Source: an uncultured Psychroserpens sp. (GTDB taxonomy: Bacteria; Bacteroidota; Bacteroidia; Flavobacteriales; Flavobacteriaceae). Taken from it: 64,000 bases of DNA. The stretch's first letter is position 1. The number at the start of each line of letters is the position of its first letter. Positions 26,836 through 35,740 of the stretch are shown piece after piece. The stretch is from positions 79,820 through 143,819 of the forward strand of contig CANLEE010000013.1 in the NCBI GenBank assembly GCA_947489585.1. Reading direction: 5' to 3'. The notes under the pieces are model-generated. The model was not told the DNA's origin. It saw only the letters and a program-made list of their open reading frames with translations, and did no database searches. The position numbers were made by a program, and so were the translations under genes.

Positions 26836-27250
26836 TAAATAATTGATTGATATCTTTAAAGGCTTTAAACTCAAGCGCATTTCCTGCTGGATCTAAAAAA
26901 AACATTGTAGCCTGTTCACCAGCTTGACCTTCAAACCGAATGTATGGCTCAATGATAAATTTGATGCCTTTTTCTGCTAAAGTATTAGAAAAATCATGGA
27001 ATGTATTCCAAGGTAAAACAACGCCATAATGCGGTACAGGAACCGACTTACCATCAACTGCATTGGTATGAAGTGTATCTTCAGATTTTGGTTTGTAATG
27101 AATCACCAATTGGTGTCCAAATAAATTGAAATCGACCCAATGTTCACTACTTCGTCCTTCTTTACAGTTAAGGATATCTCTATAGAATGTTCGGCATTCG
27201 TCTAGATTATGAACAGGAATAGCAATGTGAAATGGAGAAATTTGATGCAT
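26828..27250 (-). CDS. VOC-family (glyoxalase/dioxygenase fold) protein
   Basis: 140 residues. One VOC module pair: HIAIPVHNLDECRTFYRD at the start (His as first metal ligand), the middle HQLVIHYKP strand (second ligand), and FFLDPAGNALEFKAF at the end with the metal-binding Glu. The family uses a divalent metal for isomerisation, dioxygenation or resistance chemistry; the substrate is unknown. It is an isolated minus-strand gene, convergent with the TIGR02206 gene. Confidence 0.85.
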   Translation of the reverse strand: MHQISPFHIAIPVHNLDECRTFYRDILNCKEGRSSEHWVDFNLFGHQLVIHYKPKSEDTLHTNAVDGKSVPVPHYGVVLPWNTFHDFSNTLAEKGIKFIIEPYIRFEGQAGEQATMFFLDPAGNALEFKAFKDINQLFTK

Positions 27251-27306
27251 TGTAATACGATGTTTGCCAGTAAAAATACTACATAAAAATTAGAAGATAG
27301 ATGCCA

Positions 27307-27361
27307 CAAAAAAGGCTTGTCTAATATATATGCAATGCGCAAATTTTATTAAGACAAGCCT
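27307..27361 (-). terminator. Terminator after the TPR/DUF1579-like gene
   Basis: Perfect 10-bp stem (AGGCTTGTCT at 27313-27322 with AGACAAGCCT at 27352-27361), loop of 29 nt, followed on the minus strand by six T. It ends the minus-strand unit whose last stop is at 27383. Confidence 0.75.
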
Positions 27362-27382
27362 GAGAACAATTCAAACTTAATT

Positions 27383-28261
27383 TTAATGCTCTTGTTTTCT
27401 TTTGTATAAACCATCAAAGGCAATAGTCCAATTTTCTCCTTGATCATTACTTAACTCTTGAACTTGTCTTACTGTATCATCTGTTGTATTGTAATACCAA
27501 GTCATTCTAAACCATGGACCTTTGCCTTTTGCAATTAAAAACATATTGCCATCGGTTTCTGTTTTTGATTCTTCATAATGACTGACATTTCCACCTGCAA
27601 CCCAGTTCTGTTTCCATTTTTTATCTACATTATCATAGTAACTTATAGAGTTTCCGCCATTACTTCCTATAGGCATCCAGTTTTCCAAAATCCCACAATC
27701 ACCATTAGAATTTGTAATGCTACTTTCTGCAATTTTTTGATTTTGAGAATATACATTCCATTCACCTACCCAAAAATCAAATGCTCTATAGTTTTCATCA
27801 AATTTGCAAGGATTTGCCCTTTTGAACATATTGTCTCTAATTGTTTTAAAACGTTTATTATTTCTAAGCAGATCAAAGACAGGTTGATCTAATTGCTTAT
27901 AAAAACCAACTTGCAAACTATCTAATGCTTTTAGTTCACTTAAGGCATTTTCTATTTGATTTTCTGCTGTATAACTTTGTGCAAGCCTCAATAAAATGCC
28001 TGGACCAATAAGTCCGCTTTTTTTTACAATCTTAAAGTTTTTAATGGCTTTTTGATGTTCTTTTAAATTTGAGTAGCTAAATCCTAAGAAATAATTCGCC
28101 ATTGAATCTTTTGGATTGATTTTTAGCTGCTCTTTGGCAGTTTTGATTACATTTTGATAATTCGCATTATTATAATCGGGTTGATAAGGTGAGTTGTTTT
28201 GTGATAACATATTCTGAAATAGACATACTATTATACAGATAGTTGCAAGTGTTTTTTTCAT
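27383..28261 (-). CDS. Secreted TPR protein with a DUF1579-like C-terminal domain
   Basis: 292 residues. Signal peptide about 1-20 (ending MLSQ); two or three TPR helices pairs (35-115) including PKDSMANYFLGFSYSNLKEHQKAI; then a beta-rich domain starting FDFWVGEWNVY (about 165-175), the opening motif of DUF1579-type lipocalin-like folds, with many Trp and Asn-Gly turns. Function unknown, periplasmic. It lies 6 nt downstream of the T9SS propeller gene. A related domain without TPR occurs at 31398-31970. Confidence 0.65.
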   Translation of the reverse strand: MKKTLATICIIVCLFQNMLSQNNSPYQPDYNNANYQNVIKTAKEQLKINPKDSMANYFLGFSYSNLKEHQKAIKNFKIVKKSGLIGPGILLRLAQSYTAENQIENALSELKALDSLQVGFYKQLDQPVFDLLRNNKRFKTIRDNMFKRANPCKFDENYRAFDFWVGEWNVYSQNQKIAESSITNSNGDCGILENWMPIGSNGGNSISYYDNVDKKWKQNWVAGGNVSHYEESKTETDGNMFLIAKGKGPWFRMTWYYNTTDDTVRQVQELSNDQGENWTIAFDGLYKRKQEH

Positions 28262-28267
28262 AATATT

Positions 28268-29434
28268 TTAATTTTTTACTACTATTTTTTCAACTTTCTT
28301 CTTTCCGCTGGAAATGATATGAATAAAGTATACCCCATTGCTGTAGGTCTTTGGTGACCATGTGAAGTTGTTATCTAGTGTTAGCATTTCAATATGTTCA
28401 CCAATAGTATTGTAAATATGTATTTCATCTGATCGTTTAACAATTTCTGAATTGAATTTAAATTGATTACCTACTGTAGGATATATTAAAGTTTCTTTAT
28501 TTGAAGTGATATCTGGAGTAGACAAAGTCGAAGGCATTATGAGAAATGCATTTGGATTTATAAGATTGGCTTGTGAGGATGCCGCTGCATCAACAAAATT
28601 CCCAGCAAATGAGCCATCACTGGTGTACATTTTTATTAAACCAGTTAATCCATTTCCGATTAGAAAATTTCCATTACTTAAAAACTCTACACCTTCGGGT
28701 GTACTTAAGCCAGTTATTATCGAGCCTAATAAGAACCCATTAGAATCAAAACGCTTTACCGAATTGTTATTATAGTCTATTACAAGAAGATCTCCATTTC
28801 CTGATTTGTCAAACCAAATATTTGTTGGACCTGAGAGTGCCGATTGATTAACATACACGCCTTCGTAGGTTCCTGAGCTATTATATTTTTTGACTTGTGG
28901 AGGGTTAGTTGGATTGCCCTGTCCATAAGAACTTACATAAAAATTACCATTAGCATCCCAATCCATACCAATACTAAAACGTGTTCCTGTATTGGTGAAA
29001 TTGGATAATTGTGTACCATCTAGGGAAAAACGTAAAACGTATTCTGGGTTAGCTTGATTAAACCATTGCAATACATATAAGATGTTATTCCTTATTCGCA
29101 TTCGAGTTGGTCCGCCAATTCCTGTTGCAAAATTTCCAACATAATTTCCGTCTAAATCGTATTTGGTTATTCTACCGCTGCTAAGGTTTGATACGAGAAC
29201 TCTAAAACCTTCATTAGGAATATCTGCAATGACAATATCTTGTGGCCAAGCCAACTGTTGATTTGTGAAGACTACACCATTTTCTCCATTATGGTCAAAC
29301 TTTAATATTTTATAAGCAGAGGTTGAACTAATTTGAGCAGTAATATCACTAACTAAAAGGTGGGAGCCTTCAGGGAGTTGAGCAAATACTATCTGAATAG
29401 AAAAGATAAATGCTAATGCGGTAATTTTTCTCAT
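28268..29434 (-). CDS. Secreted NHL-like beta-propeller with T9SS type A sorting domain
   Basis: 388 residues from the ATG at 29434 (MRKITALAFIFS), chosen because it opens directly into a signal peptide ending in VFAQ; two nearby upstream ATGs are possible. Residues 20-310 repeat a pattern of LDG-x-x-V and ITKYDLDGNYVGNF-like strands, consistent with a six-bladed propeller of the NHL/SMP-30 kind. The last about 75 residues (LIYPTVGNQF...KKVEKIVVKN) are a type A C-terminal sorting domain, so it should cross the outer membrane by the T9SS. The ligand is unknown. Confidence 0.82.
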   Translation of the reverse strand: MRKITALAFIFSIQIVFAQLPEGSHLLVSDITAQISSTSAYKILKFDHNGENGVVFTNQQLAWPQDIVIADIPNEGFRVLVSNLSSGRITKYDLDGNYVGNFATGIGGPTRMRIRNNILYVLQWFNQANPEYVLRFSLDGTQLSNFTNTGTRFSIGMDWDANGNFYVSSYGQGNPTNPPQVKKYNSSGTYEGVYVNQSALSGPTNIWFDKSGNGDLLVIDYNNNSVKRFDSNGFLLGSIITGLSTPEGVEFLSNGNFLIGNGLTGLIKMYTSDGSFAGNFVDAAASSQANLINPNAFLIMPSTLSTPDITSNKETLIYPTVGNQFKFNSEIVKRSDEIHIYNTIGEHIEMLTLDNNFTWSPKTYSNGVYFIHIISSGKKKVEKIVVKN

Positions 29435-29495
29435 AACCATGTGTTTTTTGATTTCTCTCAAAACAACATGAAAAATTGTGAAACTACGTTTGTAA

Positions 29496-30587
29496 TTATA
29501 ATTGTTTACCCCTTTTTTTAAATTCAGTAGGTGTACAATTGTGTTTTTCTTTAAAGGCTTTATAAAATGTCACTTTGTTATTAAATCCAACATCAAAGTA
29601 TATAGATTTTATACTATAGTTATAATCTTGTGATAACAGTTTTTCAGCTTCTAACAACCGATAGTCATTAATGAAATTATTGAAATTTTTTCCAGATTTT
29701 TTGTTGATTACTTTGGAAAGTAGATGCGTAGAGTATCCAATTTTATCTGCCAGATTTGCAAGTCTGAGCTCATTGTCTGTAAACGGTTTTTCTTGTTCTA
29801 TGTATTGAATAAGATTATTGTAAAATTCATTAATTAAGCTATCTTCAAAATTCTCGTTTTTATTTTGAATTGGTAAAAACAGGTTAGAAAAAAACTCGCC
29901 ATTAAAAATTTGAGGTTCTTTATACACAAAATAACCTATGGTGTAAATGCCAATGGTCATAGCAAATGAAATCATATAGTCCCATTGGCTATTGAAAAAT
30001 GAAAAGTTGACAAGGACGTAATAGGAAATATAAGAGAGTACAAACAAGAGATATAATGCTATTAAAACTTTCACCCATTTTGATCTTATTTTTCGAACCT
30101 CATTATCAGCAATGTCATGTTTTTTCACTAGCCATATGATAGCAAGTAGATAGATAACTAAATGTATGATTATAAGTTTATAGTTGGATACTAGGCTAAT
30201 ATTGATTTGTAGGTTTAATCTGTGACTAAATGTATATTGATACCAAAATAATAGCGTAAGAACAATCCAAAAAAAACAAGGCATAAAATGTAGAATAGAT
30301 GCTTTAGTTTTTAAGTTATAGACATTTAATATATACTTATAAAATAATGGGCCTATAGCAAAGAGTCCTACAAATTGAAACGAGTTAAAATATGGAACTT
30401 TGAATGAATATTTTGTCCAGTACATAACATAGGCAAAAAGAATTCCAGAAAAAGCCAAGACTAAAAAGGCAATGGGATAATTTTTTTTGTTTCTATTGAG
30501 GATTAAAATAATGAACAGAAAAACGCCCATTGCAACGGCAAATAGGAATCCAGAGGTCCAAGTATCAAAGGAAGGAGTTTGTTGCAT
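29496..30587 (-). CDS. Membrane-anchored AraC-family transcriptional regulator
   Basis: 363 residues from the ATG at 30587 (an ATG 18 nt upstream is also possible). The first about 225 residues contain seven predicted membrane helices, and the C-terminus (about 255-360) is an AraC-type double helix-turn-helix with LADKIGYSTHLLSKVINKKSG and DVGFNNKVTFYKAFKEKHNCTPTEFKKR. The membrane half probably senses a signal; the DNA-binding half stays tethered. This form is frequent in flavobacteria and its ligands are unknown. It is 53 nt from the upstream gene and probably in the same transcript. Confidence 0.85.
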   Translation of the reverse strand: MQQTPSFDTWTSGFLFAVAMGVFLFIILILNRNKKNYPIAFLVLAFSGILFAYVMYWTKYSFKVPYFNSFQFVGLFAIGPLFYKYILNVYNLKTKASILHFMPCFFWIVLTLLFWYQYTFSHRLNLQINISLVSNYKLIIIHLVIYLLAIIWLVKKHDIADNEVRKIRSKWVKVLIALYLLFVLSYISYYVLVNFSFFNSQWDYMISFAMTIGIYTIGYFVYKEPQIFNGEFFSNLFLPIQNKNENFEDSLINEFYNNLIQYIEQEKPFTDNELRLANLADKIGYSTHLLSKVINKKSGKNFNNFINDYRLLEAEKLLSQDYNYSIKSIYFDVGFNNKVTFYKAFKEKHNCTPTEFKKRGKQL

Positions 30588-30640
30588 TAAAACTAAGGTA
30601 AGCAAAAATTGTAATGACTAATGTTTAGTATTATAATTAT

Positions 30641-31390
30641 TTACTTCAAAGTTTCAATATTCCATGTCGTGATTTGTCCATTTTCTTGTTTGAATTTCAC
30701 TTTTATGATATAAGGTTTTGAATTAGAAAGCCAGTAGAAGATTTTTGTTTTGCCACTATTTAAAGCTTCTATTTTCTTTGTGCTAACTGTTCCTATACCT
30801 TTGATATCGAGTAATTCTTCTTTAATGATTTTAAACTTTTTTATACCTATTTTAGGTTCATGGGGTAAGTCATTAATAACCTGAAGAGCAAATGAGTCTT
30901 TAATATCCTTATCTAAAATACTGATAAGTGCAAAACCATCCGAAGACCAAGTAAATCCAATATCATCTAGTTGATTTGTAGATGATATTAAACGACTTTT
31001 ACTATTGTTTAAACTGTTACTTATATAGTTTTGATTTATGATATCTGTATGTTGAACATATTCTGGATTCCATCTAATATCAATTGATAACGGTTCTAAG
31101 GATGATGCCTTTAATACATCTGTTTTTGTATAGGTGTTATTGGACGTGTCTACCCAATGCATTGATCTTATAATTGTATCATTGCTAACAGTTACTTTAT
31201 CAGTCATTGTATTGATACCTTTTCTTTTGGAGCCATCACTTTCAATTACTGTTTGTGACCAAATTAAAGTATATGACTCTATGTCTATTTTGGTTTGAGA
31301 AGGTGTAATTGGTAACGTATTTGTTTGTGAAAAGCCAATAAAGTTTCCGAAGCAAAAACAGATGAATAGTTTGAAATTTAAACGAATCAT
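30641..31390 (-). CDS. Secreted protein of unknown function (DUF3108-like)
   Basis: 249 residues from the ATG at 31390, which starts a signal peptide (MIRLNFKLFICFCFGNFIGFSQ). The mature part is beta-rich with TYTKTDVLKASSLEPLSIDIRW and KIEALNSGKTKIFYWLSNSKPYIIKV, a pattern reminiscent of DUF3108 proteins, but this is a weak likeness. It lies 7 nt after the end of the upstream secreted-protein gene, so the two are one unit. Confidence 0.6.
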   Translation of the reverse strand: MIRLNFKLFICFCFGNFIGFSQTNTLPITPSQTKIDIESYTLIWSQTVIESDGSKRKGINTMTDKVTVSNDTIIRSMHWVDTSNNTYTKTDVLKASSLEPLSIDIRWNPEYVQHTDIINQNYISNSLNNSKSRLISSTNQLDDIGFTWSSDGFALISILDKDIKDSFALQVINDLPHEPKIGIKKFKIIKEELLDIKGIGTVSTKKIEALNSGKTKIFYWLSNSKPYIIKVKFKQENGQITTWNIETLK

Positions 31391-31397
31391 TTTAATG

Positions 31398-31970
31398 TTA
31401 TTTAGTTCGCTCACATTCAATCTTCCAAGTTGGATAAACAATTTTCTCTGTATTATCTACCCATTCACCAACCCATTTATAACCTGATTTACTCATATCA
31501 TAGAAGCTTAAACGAGAATAACCTTCCATACCATTTGGAGCTTTTTGGGGTCTGTATAATACAACTTTATCGTTCTTTTTTTTGCCTTCCCATGCTGGAA
31601 GTATTGTAGATGGGGTTTTTGATGAAAACCAATGCACATACCAGCGGCTACTATCTTTAATGAATTGTCTAATGCTTCCAGAATGAGAGCCATCAGATTT
31701 GAGAGTTTCATCTTGTACTGCTGTTCCATTCATAATGTATTTCCATGTCCAGGTCATGTCTTGAGGTTCATTCCATGTACCATCTGGATTTCTTGTTGTT
31801 GAAGTACAATTACAGGATCCTATCATAGCTTCAAAATCTTTTATTTCTTCTGGGGCTTCTGGATTAGCTTGTCCAAAAGGAAATGCCTTAGAGGCATCAT
31901 ATTTGTACTGTGCTTGAGCGGCTATGTTAATAGTTAAAAACATTAGAAATGCATAAGTCAAAAGTTTCAT
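31398..31970 (-). CDS. Secreted DUF1579-like protein
   Basis: 190 residues from the ATG at 31970 (MKLLTYAFLMFLTI), which opens a signal peptide ending near AAQAQ; a TTG 45 nt upstream is not credible. The mature part has EAMIGSCNCTSTTRNPDGTW, then MTWTWKYIMNG, WYVHWFS and WVGEWVDNTEKIVYPTW, a Trp-rich beta-barrel pattern like DUF1579. Function unknown. It is the first gene of a minus-strand unit with a strong promoter 70 nt upstream. Confidence 0.65.
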   Translation of the reverse strand: MKLLTYAFLMFLTINIAAQAQYKYDASKAFPFGQANPEAPEEIKDFEAMIGSCNCTSTTRNPDGTWNEPQDMTWTWKYIMNGTAVQDETLKSDGSHSGSIRQFIKDSSRWYVHWFSSKTPSTILPAWEGKKKNDKVVLYRPQKAPNGMEGYSRLSFYDMSKSGYKWVGEWVDNTEKIVYPTWKIECERTK

Positions 31971-32043
31971 AATAAAGTGTTTTGAGTTAATCATACCTTT
32001 CTGAATCTGTTGCAATCCTTAATCATAAAAGTTGATTGTTAGC

Positions 32044-32071
32044 CAAAGATAAAGACCCAGAAGAGGTACAA
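32044..32071 (-). promoter_or_regulatory. Promoter of the 31970-29496 unit (TTG-N17-TATCTTTG)
   Basis: On the minus strand TTG (32071-32069), 17 nt, then TATCTTTG (32051-32044). Both elements of the Bacteroidota promoter are present at an allowed spacing. Confidence 0.6.
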
Positions 32072-32192
32072 TTTAATTGAGACGTATAGCTAATTCAAAT
32101 CAACCTTCTCAAAGCAATGAAAAAAGAGAATAGGTTGTTAAACTATTGCAGAGAGTTGTATTTTTTTTGCAGTAAAGTGAGTTAAGAAAAAC

Positions 32193-33071
32193 CTAATATT
32201 TAGCTAAAAAGTCTTTTACCATTTTTAAATTACTTTTTGATACTGGAACTTTGGTGTCATTTTGAAGTATGACATTTGGTGTATTGGCTAGATTTAATTC
32301 TTTTGCCAAATCCATATTTACAATGGCTTTTCTATGCACACGTAAAAAATTGGCTGTCAATTTCTCTTCTAAAGCTTTTAGAGAACTACGCATGGTGTAA
32401 GTTTTATTGTTAGTTGTATGCACTTTTACACAGTAGTCATCAGCTTCAATCCAACAGATATGTAGCACAGGAATAATTTTACGTTTATTACCAATTTTAA
32501 TATTAAGTACTGTTGATTTTTCATCAACTTGAGATCGTAATTGTTGGTAAAGTTTTGAGTTTGTTAATTTTAATTCTGAAAGCTCCTGAACTTCAATTTG
32601 GAGTTTTTCATTTTCAAAGTATAAATATAAAATTAAACTTATAGCAATATAGCCTAGTGTATATATTGGTGCTTTTTGATACATGAAAAAAGGAAGGTAT
32701 TCTGAAAATAAATGTGCTAATGAAAATGTATCGTTTGAAAATAATGCGCTGCTTAATGCTATAATTATAATATTGAATAAGACTAAACCAACAATGAGCC
32801 CTACAAGTTTTAAAATTCGAAATGTTGTTTTCTTTTTTGATGTTTGCGTTCTCATGTATCCAATCAATACGAAAGAGATTAGAAGCCAAATCATCCAACG
32901 ATAGGCTTGTCTTTTAACAATTTCAAAAAATGTTACATCTGCACCTAATTGAAATCGTCTAATGTAATACAGTTGTTGAAACGTCTCAAAAGCTATAGCC
33001 AATATCACAATAACCGCAATAATTAAAATACTACGTTTGGCGTTTGATATGGTTTTAAACTGCTGAAACAT
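32193..33071 (-). CDS. Membrane-anchored LytTR-family transcription factor
   Basis: 292 residues. Four predicted membrane helices in the first 165 residues, a short coiled coil (FENEKLQIEVQELSELKL), then a LytTR DNA-binding domain (about 190-290) with IEADDYCVKVHT, TMRSSLKALEEKL and FLRVHRKAIVN. There is no receiver domain, so it is a one-component regulator. It abuts rluF (33072) without spacer. With the AraC protein at 29496 it is one of two membrane-tethered regulators within 3 kb. Confidence 0.85.
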   Translation of the reverse strand: MFQQFKTISNAKRSILIIAVIVILAIAFETFQQLYYIRRFQLGADVTFFEIVKRQAYRWMIWLLISFVLIGYMRTQTSKKKTTFRILKLVGLIVGLVLFNIIIIALSSALFSNDTFSLAHLFSEYLPFFMYQKAPIYTLGYIAISLILYLYFENEKLQIEVQELSELKLTNSKLYQQLRSQVDEKSTVLNIKIGNKRKIIPVLHICWIEADDYCVKVHTTNNKTYTMRSSLKALEEKLTANFLRVHRKAIVNMDLAKELNLANTPNVILQNDTKVPVSKSNLKMVKDFLAKY

Positions 33072-33839
33072 CTACTGCTTTTTTTTATTTTTGTTAGAAG
33101 GTTTTGCTTCGTAATTTTTAGTCGAATCTTCTAGAAGTTGGCTCAGTTCTTTAAATTCTTCGCTAGTTAATTCGCGATATTCACCAACAGGAATATCTAA
33201 TGAGATATTCATAATGCGAACTCGTTTTAGGGTTTGTACTTCGTAAGTTAAATACTCGCACATTCTACGAATTTGTCTATTTAAACCTTGGGTTAAGATA
33301 ATACTAAATGTTTGTGAATCTAGTCGTTTTACGTCACATTTTTTTGTGGTTCTTTCTAGATCTTTCAGATAAATACCTCCAGACATACGCTTAATAAACG
33401 TTTGTGAAATAGGTTTATCAACTGTAACAATATATTCTTTTTCATGGTTATTGCTTGCTCTTAGAATTTTATTTACAATATCACCATCGTCAGTTAAAAG
33501 GATTAAACCTTCACTGGGCTTATCTAATCTTCCGATGGGGAAAATACGTTTTGGGTAATCAATAAAATCGATGATATTATCTTTCTCAACACGTGTGTCA
33601 GTAGTGCAAACAATACCAACAGGTTTGTTAAAAGCAAGGTAAACAAATGTTTCTTTTGTATTTTTTATAAGCTTACCATCAACATGAACGTCATCGTTTG
33701 GTGAAATTTTGGTTCCCATTTCAGGAATAACTCCGTTTATAGTAACACGTCCAGCCTCAATAAGTTTGTCGGCTTCACGACGTGAGCAATAACCCACTTC
33801 GCTTAGGTATTTATTAATTCGTTTTAGATCATCAGACAT
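33072..33839 (-). CDS. rluF: 23S rRNA pseudouridine synthase, RluF type
   Basis: 255 residues. S4 RNA-binding domain first (INKYLSEVGYCSRREADKLIEAGRVTING), then the RsuA/RluB/E/F core with the catalytic Asp in GRLDKPSEGLILLTDDG and LTQGLNRQIRRMCEYL, then a basic tail. It makes pseudouridine in 23S rRNA (position 2604 in E. coli). Assignment to RluF rather than RluB rests on the GLNRQIRRM form. Confidence 0.9.
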   Translation of the reverse strand: MSDDLKRINKYLSEVGYCSRREADKLIEAGRVTINGVIPEMGTKISPNDDVHVDGKLIKNTKETFVYLAFNKPVGIVCTTDTRVEKDNIIDFIDYPKRIFPIGRLDKPSEGLILLTDDGDIVNKILRASNNHEKEYIVTVDKPISQTFIKRMSGGIYLKDLERTTKKCDVKRLDSQTFSIILTQGLNRQIRRMCEYLTYEVQTLKRVRIMNISLDIPVGEYRELTSEEFKELSQLLEDSTKNYEAKPSNKNKKKQ

Positions 33840-33856
33840 GCTTCAAAAGTACAAAA

Positions 33857-34684
33857 CTATGTGCTAATAAAATTGAGAACATGATTGTGAATTTCCGCAG
33901 ATTTTAATCCATGACCTAAACCCTTGGTAGTGATGAGTTTTGAGTTTTTATAGAATGACTCATAATCTTGAGCATCACTATAAGGAATAATTTTATCCAA
34001 TTTGTCATGAATAATAAGCCCTTCAACATCTATGTTTGTAGAAAGACGTGCTGCATTAAAATAATCTGGCTTTTTATTAAAGCGCTCATAGACCAAATCA
34101 TTCATAACTGTTGCAATACGATGATTATAACTCATCATCTTGACATATCTATTAAAGACACCAACAAAGTTTGAAGGAGCACCAAGAAAAACTAATTTAT
34201 TAACCGATGCTAATTGATATTTTTCTTGAAAAAAGGCAGTTGCCATACCTCCAACCGAATGACCGATTATTACATTAACATTAAATTTTTTGGCGACTAC
34301 GTTTATACATTCAGAGTATAAAACGGCATTAAATAATTTTCCACTAGATCTACCATGAGCTGGAGCGTCAAGCGCTATGACATTATAATCTAAAGCTTTT
34401 AATTTCTCAATTAATGATTTCCATCTAAATGAGTTGCTTTCCCAACCATGAGCTAATAAAATAGTGTCCTTCTTTCCTAACCATCTATAGGTCATAATGT
34501 TAATTCCCTCATATTCAACATCTTCAATGAAAGCTGTCATCAAGAAATCTTTTTCTAGTTCTTTTAATTTGATTCTTCGCGGACTAGAAAACAGCTTTAA
34601 TGCCATTTTGCCTGCTGCTCTCGATGAAAATATACTAATAAAGTTGAAAATGCCACCAATTAATTTTGCTACAAACTGTTTCAT
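33857..34684 (-). CDS. Alpha/beta hydrolase
   Basis: 275 residues. The oxyanion strand is LLAHGWESN, the nucleophile elbow GHSVGGMA, the acid Asp lies in IHDKLDKIIP and the His in GLGHGLK. The N-terminal 45 residues are basic and hydrophobic (KMALKLFSSPRR), and may attach it to the membrane. Substrate unknown. Its ATG overlaps the stop of the cupin gene (TAATG), so the two are coupled. Confidence 0.85.
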   Translation of the reverse strand: MKQFVAKLIGGIFNFISIFSSRAAGKMALKLFSSPRRIKLKELEKDFLMTAFIEDVEYEGINIMTYRWLGKKDTILLAHGWESNSFRWKSLIEKLKALDYNVIALDAPAHGRSSGKLFNAVLYSECINVVAKKFNVNVIIGHSVGGMATAFFQEKYQLASVNKLVFLGAPSNFVGVFNRYVKMMSYNHRIATVMNDLVYERFNKKPDYFNAARLSTNIDVEGLIIHDKLDKIIPYSDAQDYESFYKNSKLITTKGLGHGLKSAEIHNHVLNFIST

Positions 34685-35046
34685 TAATCCTCTCTATTTA
34701 CTAAGTCAATAGAAAAAGCGGGCGTACAGATAGCTAAATATTCGCAAGCTATAGTAAAAGGATTTGAGTATTGCACACGTGTGTGTTTATCGATCTTTAT
34801 GGATTGACCTGCTTTCAAAACAATAGTTTCTCCTTCGATGATAAATTGCTTTTTACCAGAAATGATATAAGTGTATTCGTCAAATTCTGGGGTTTGAAAA
34901 GGTTCGCTCCAACCAGCAGGAGCAATCATATGTGCGATGCTTATTTTAGGATTTTTATCGGTTGCATTGCCAAAATGCTCTTCGATGAGCTTTCCGTCGG
35001 TAGTAGGAACAACAAATGGGGAATCTTGAATCTTATATTTTTTCAT
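34684..35046 (-). CDS. Cupin-domain protein
   Basis: 120 residues, a single cupin barrel: HMIAPAGWSEPFQTPEFDEYTYIISGKKQFIIEGE is the first motif (with Glu and His positions partly changed) and AGQSIKIDKHTRVQY the second. The usual HxH pair is PAGW here, so metal binding is uncertain. It is translation-coupled to the hydrolase downstream. Function unknown. Confidence 0.75.
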   Translation of the reverse strand: MKKYKIQDSPFVVPTTDGKLIEEHFGNATDKNPKISIAHMIAPAGWSEPFQTPEFDEYTYIISGKKQFIIEGETIVLKAGQSIKIDKHTRVQYSNPFTIACEYLAICTPAFSIDLVNRED

Positions 35047-35134
35047 GTATTAATTATTGTCTGCTCCCTAAATTATTATCTATATTATTTACATATTATG
35101 CAACATAGCTTATGTGAAGTTGCTTCATTTGATT

Positions 35135-35701
35135 TTACCAATGGATTATAAAATATTTAATTTTTGCATTGTCAGGAATCTGAATGGCTTCTATAGTTAA
35201 AGTCATGTCAAACCTCAAATTTGCTGGTAACTCTTTCTTGTCAATAGTAAATGATGCGTTTATTTCATTAACAGAAACGACTATTGAATTGATAAGATTA
35301 TTGATACTAGAAATTTTATAATTGTCATTAATATCTTTAAACGTGCTTATCGTAGAAATATTTTTATCAGTTTTATAAGTTTCGCTTATAACATGAATAC
35401 TTTTTACAGTAGCAGTAGAATCTAAAGTTTGACTAGGTGTCAAACTTAATAGTTTAGCTCCTTCAGAAGAATAAATATATATATCGTTGTTTTCACCAAT
35501 AAATTCATCGCCTTTGATAGATGTGACGATAGAATCATTAGGAAATGCAAGTTTCAAATCCTTAACCTGTGTTGTATCTGTTAGTAAGCCAATTTGCTGT
35601 TTACTAATTAGAAAAGGATTTTGTTTTTTTTCCGAAGTACAACTTACAACTACTAGAGTTATGATTGCTAAAAGGGATAATTTTTTAAGAGGTGTATTCA
35701 C
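35135..35701 (-). CDS. Predicted lipoprotein of unknown function
   Basis: 188 residues. Lipobox LVVVSC with Cys21. The mature part is soluble and rich in Thr, Ser and Ile, with TVKSIHVISETYKTDKNISTISTFKDI, a recurring beta-strand pattern. No family recognised. It stands alone between the cupin and HerA-like genes on the same strand. Confidence 0.7.
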   Translation of the reverse strand: MNTPLKKLSLLAIITLVVVSCTSEKKQNPFLISKQQIGLLTDTTQVKDLKLAFPNDSIVTSIKGDEFIGENNDIYIYSSEGAKLLSLTPSQTLDSTATVKSIHVISETYKTDKNISTISTFKDINDNYKISSINNLINSIVVSVNEINASFTIDKKELPANLRFDMTLTIEAIQIPDNAKIKYFIIHW

Positions 35702-35740
35702 AAAAAATGTATTAAAAATGGATGTGTTATTAAGTGTTTG

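Noticed and set aside
31971..32015. Upstream TTG start giving a longer form of the secreted protein at 31398
   Set aside because: The extra residues come before a normal signal peptide; the ATG at 31970 is the natural start.
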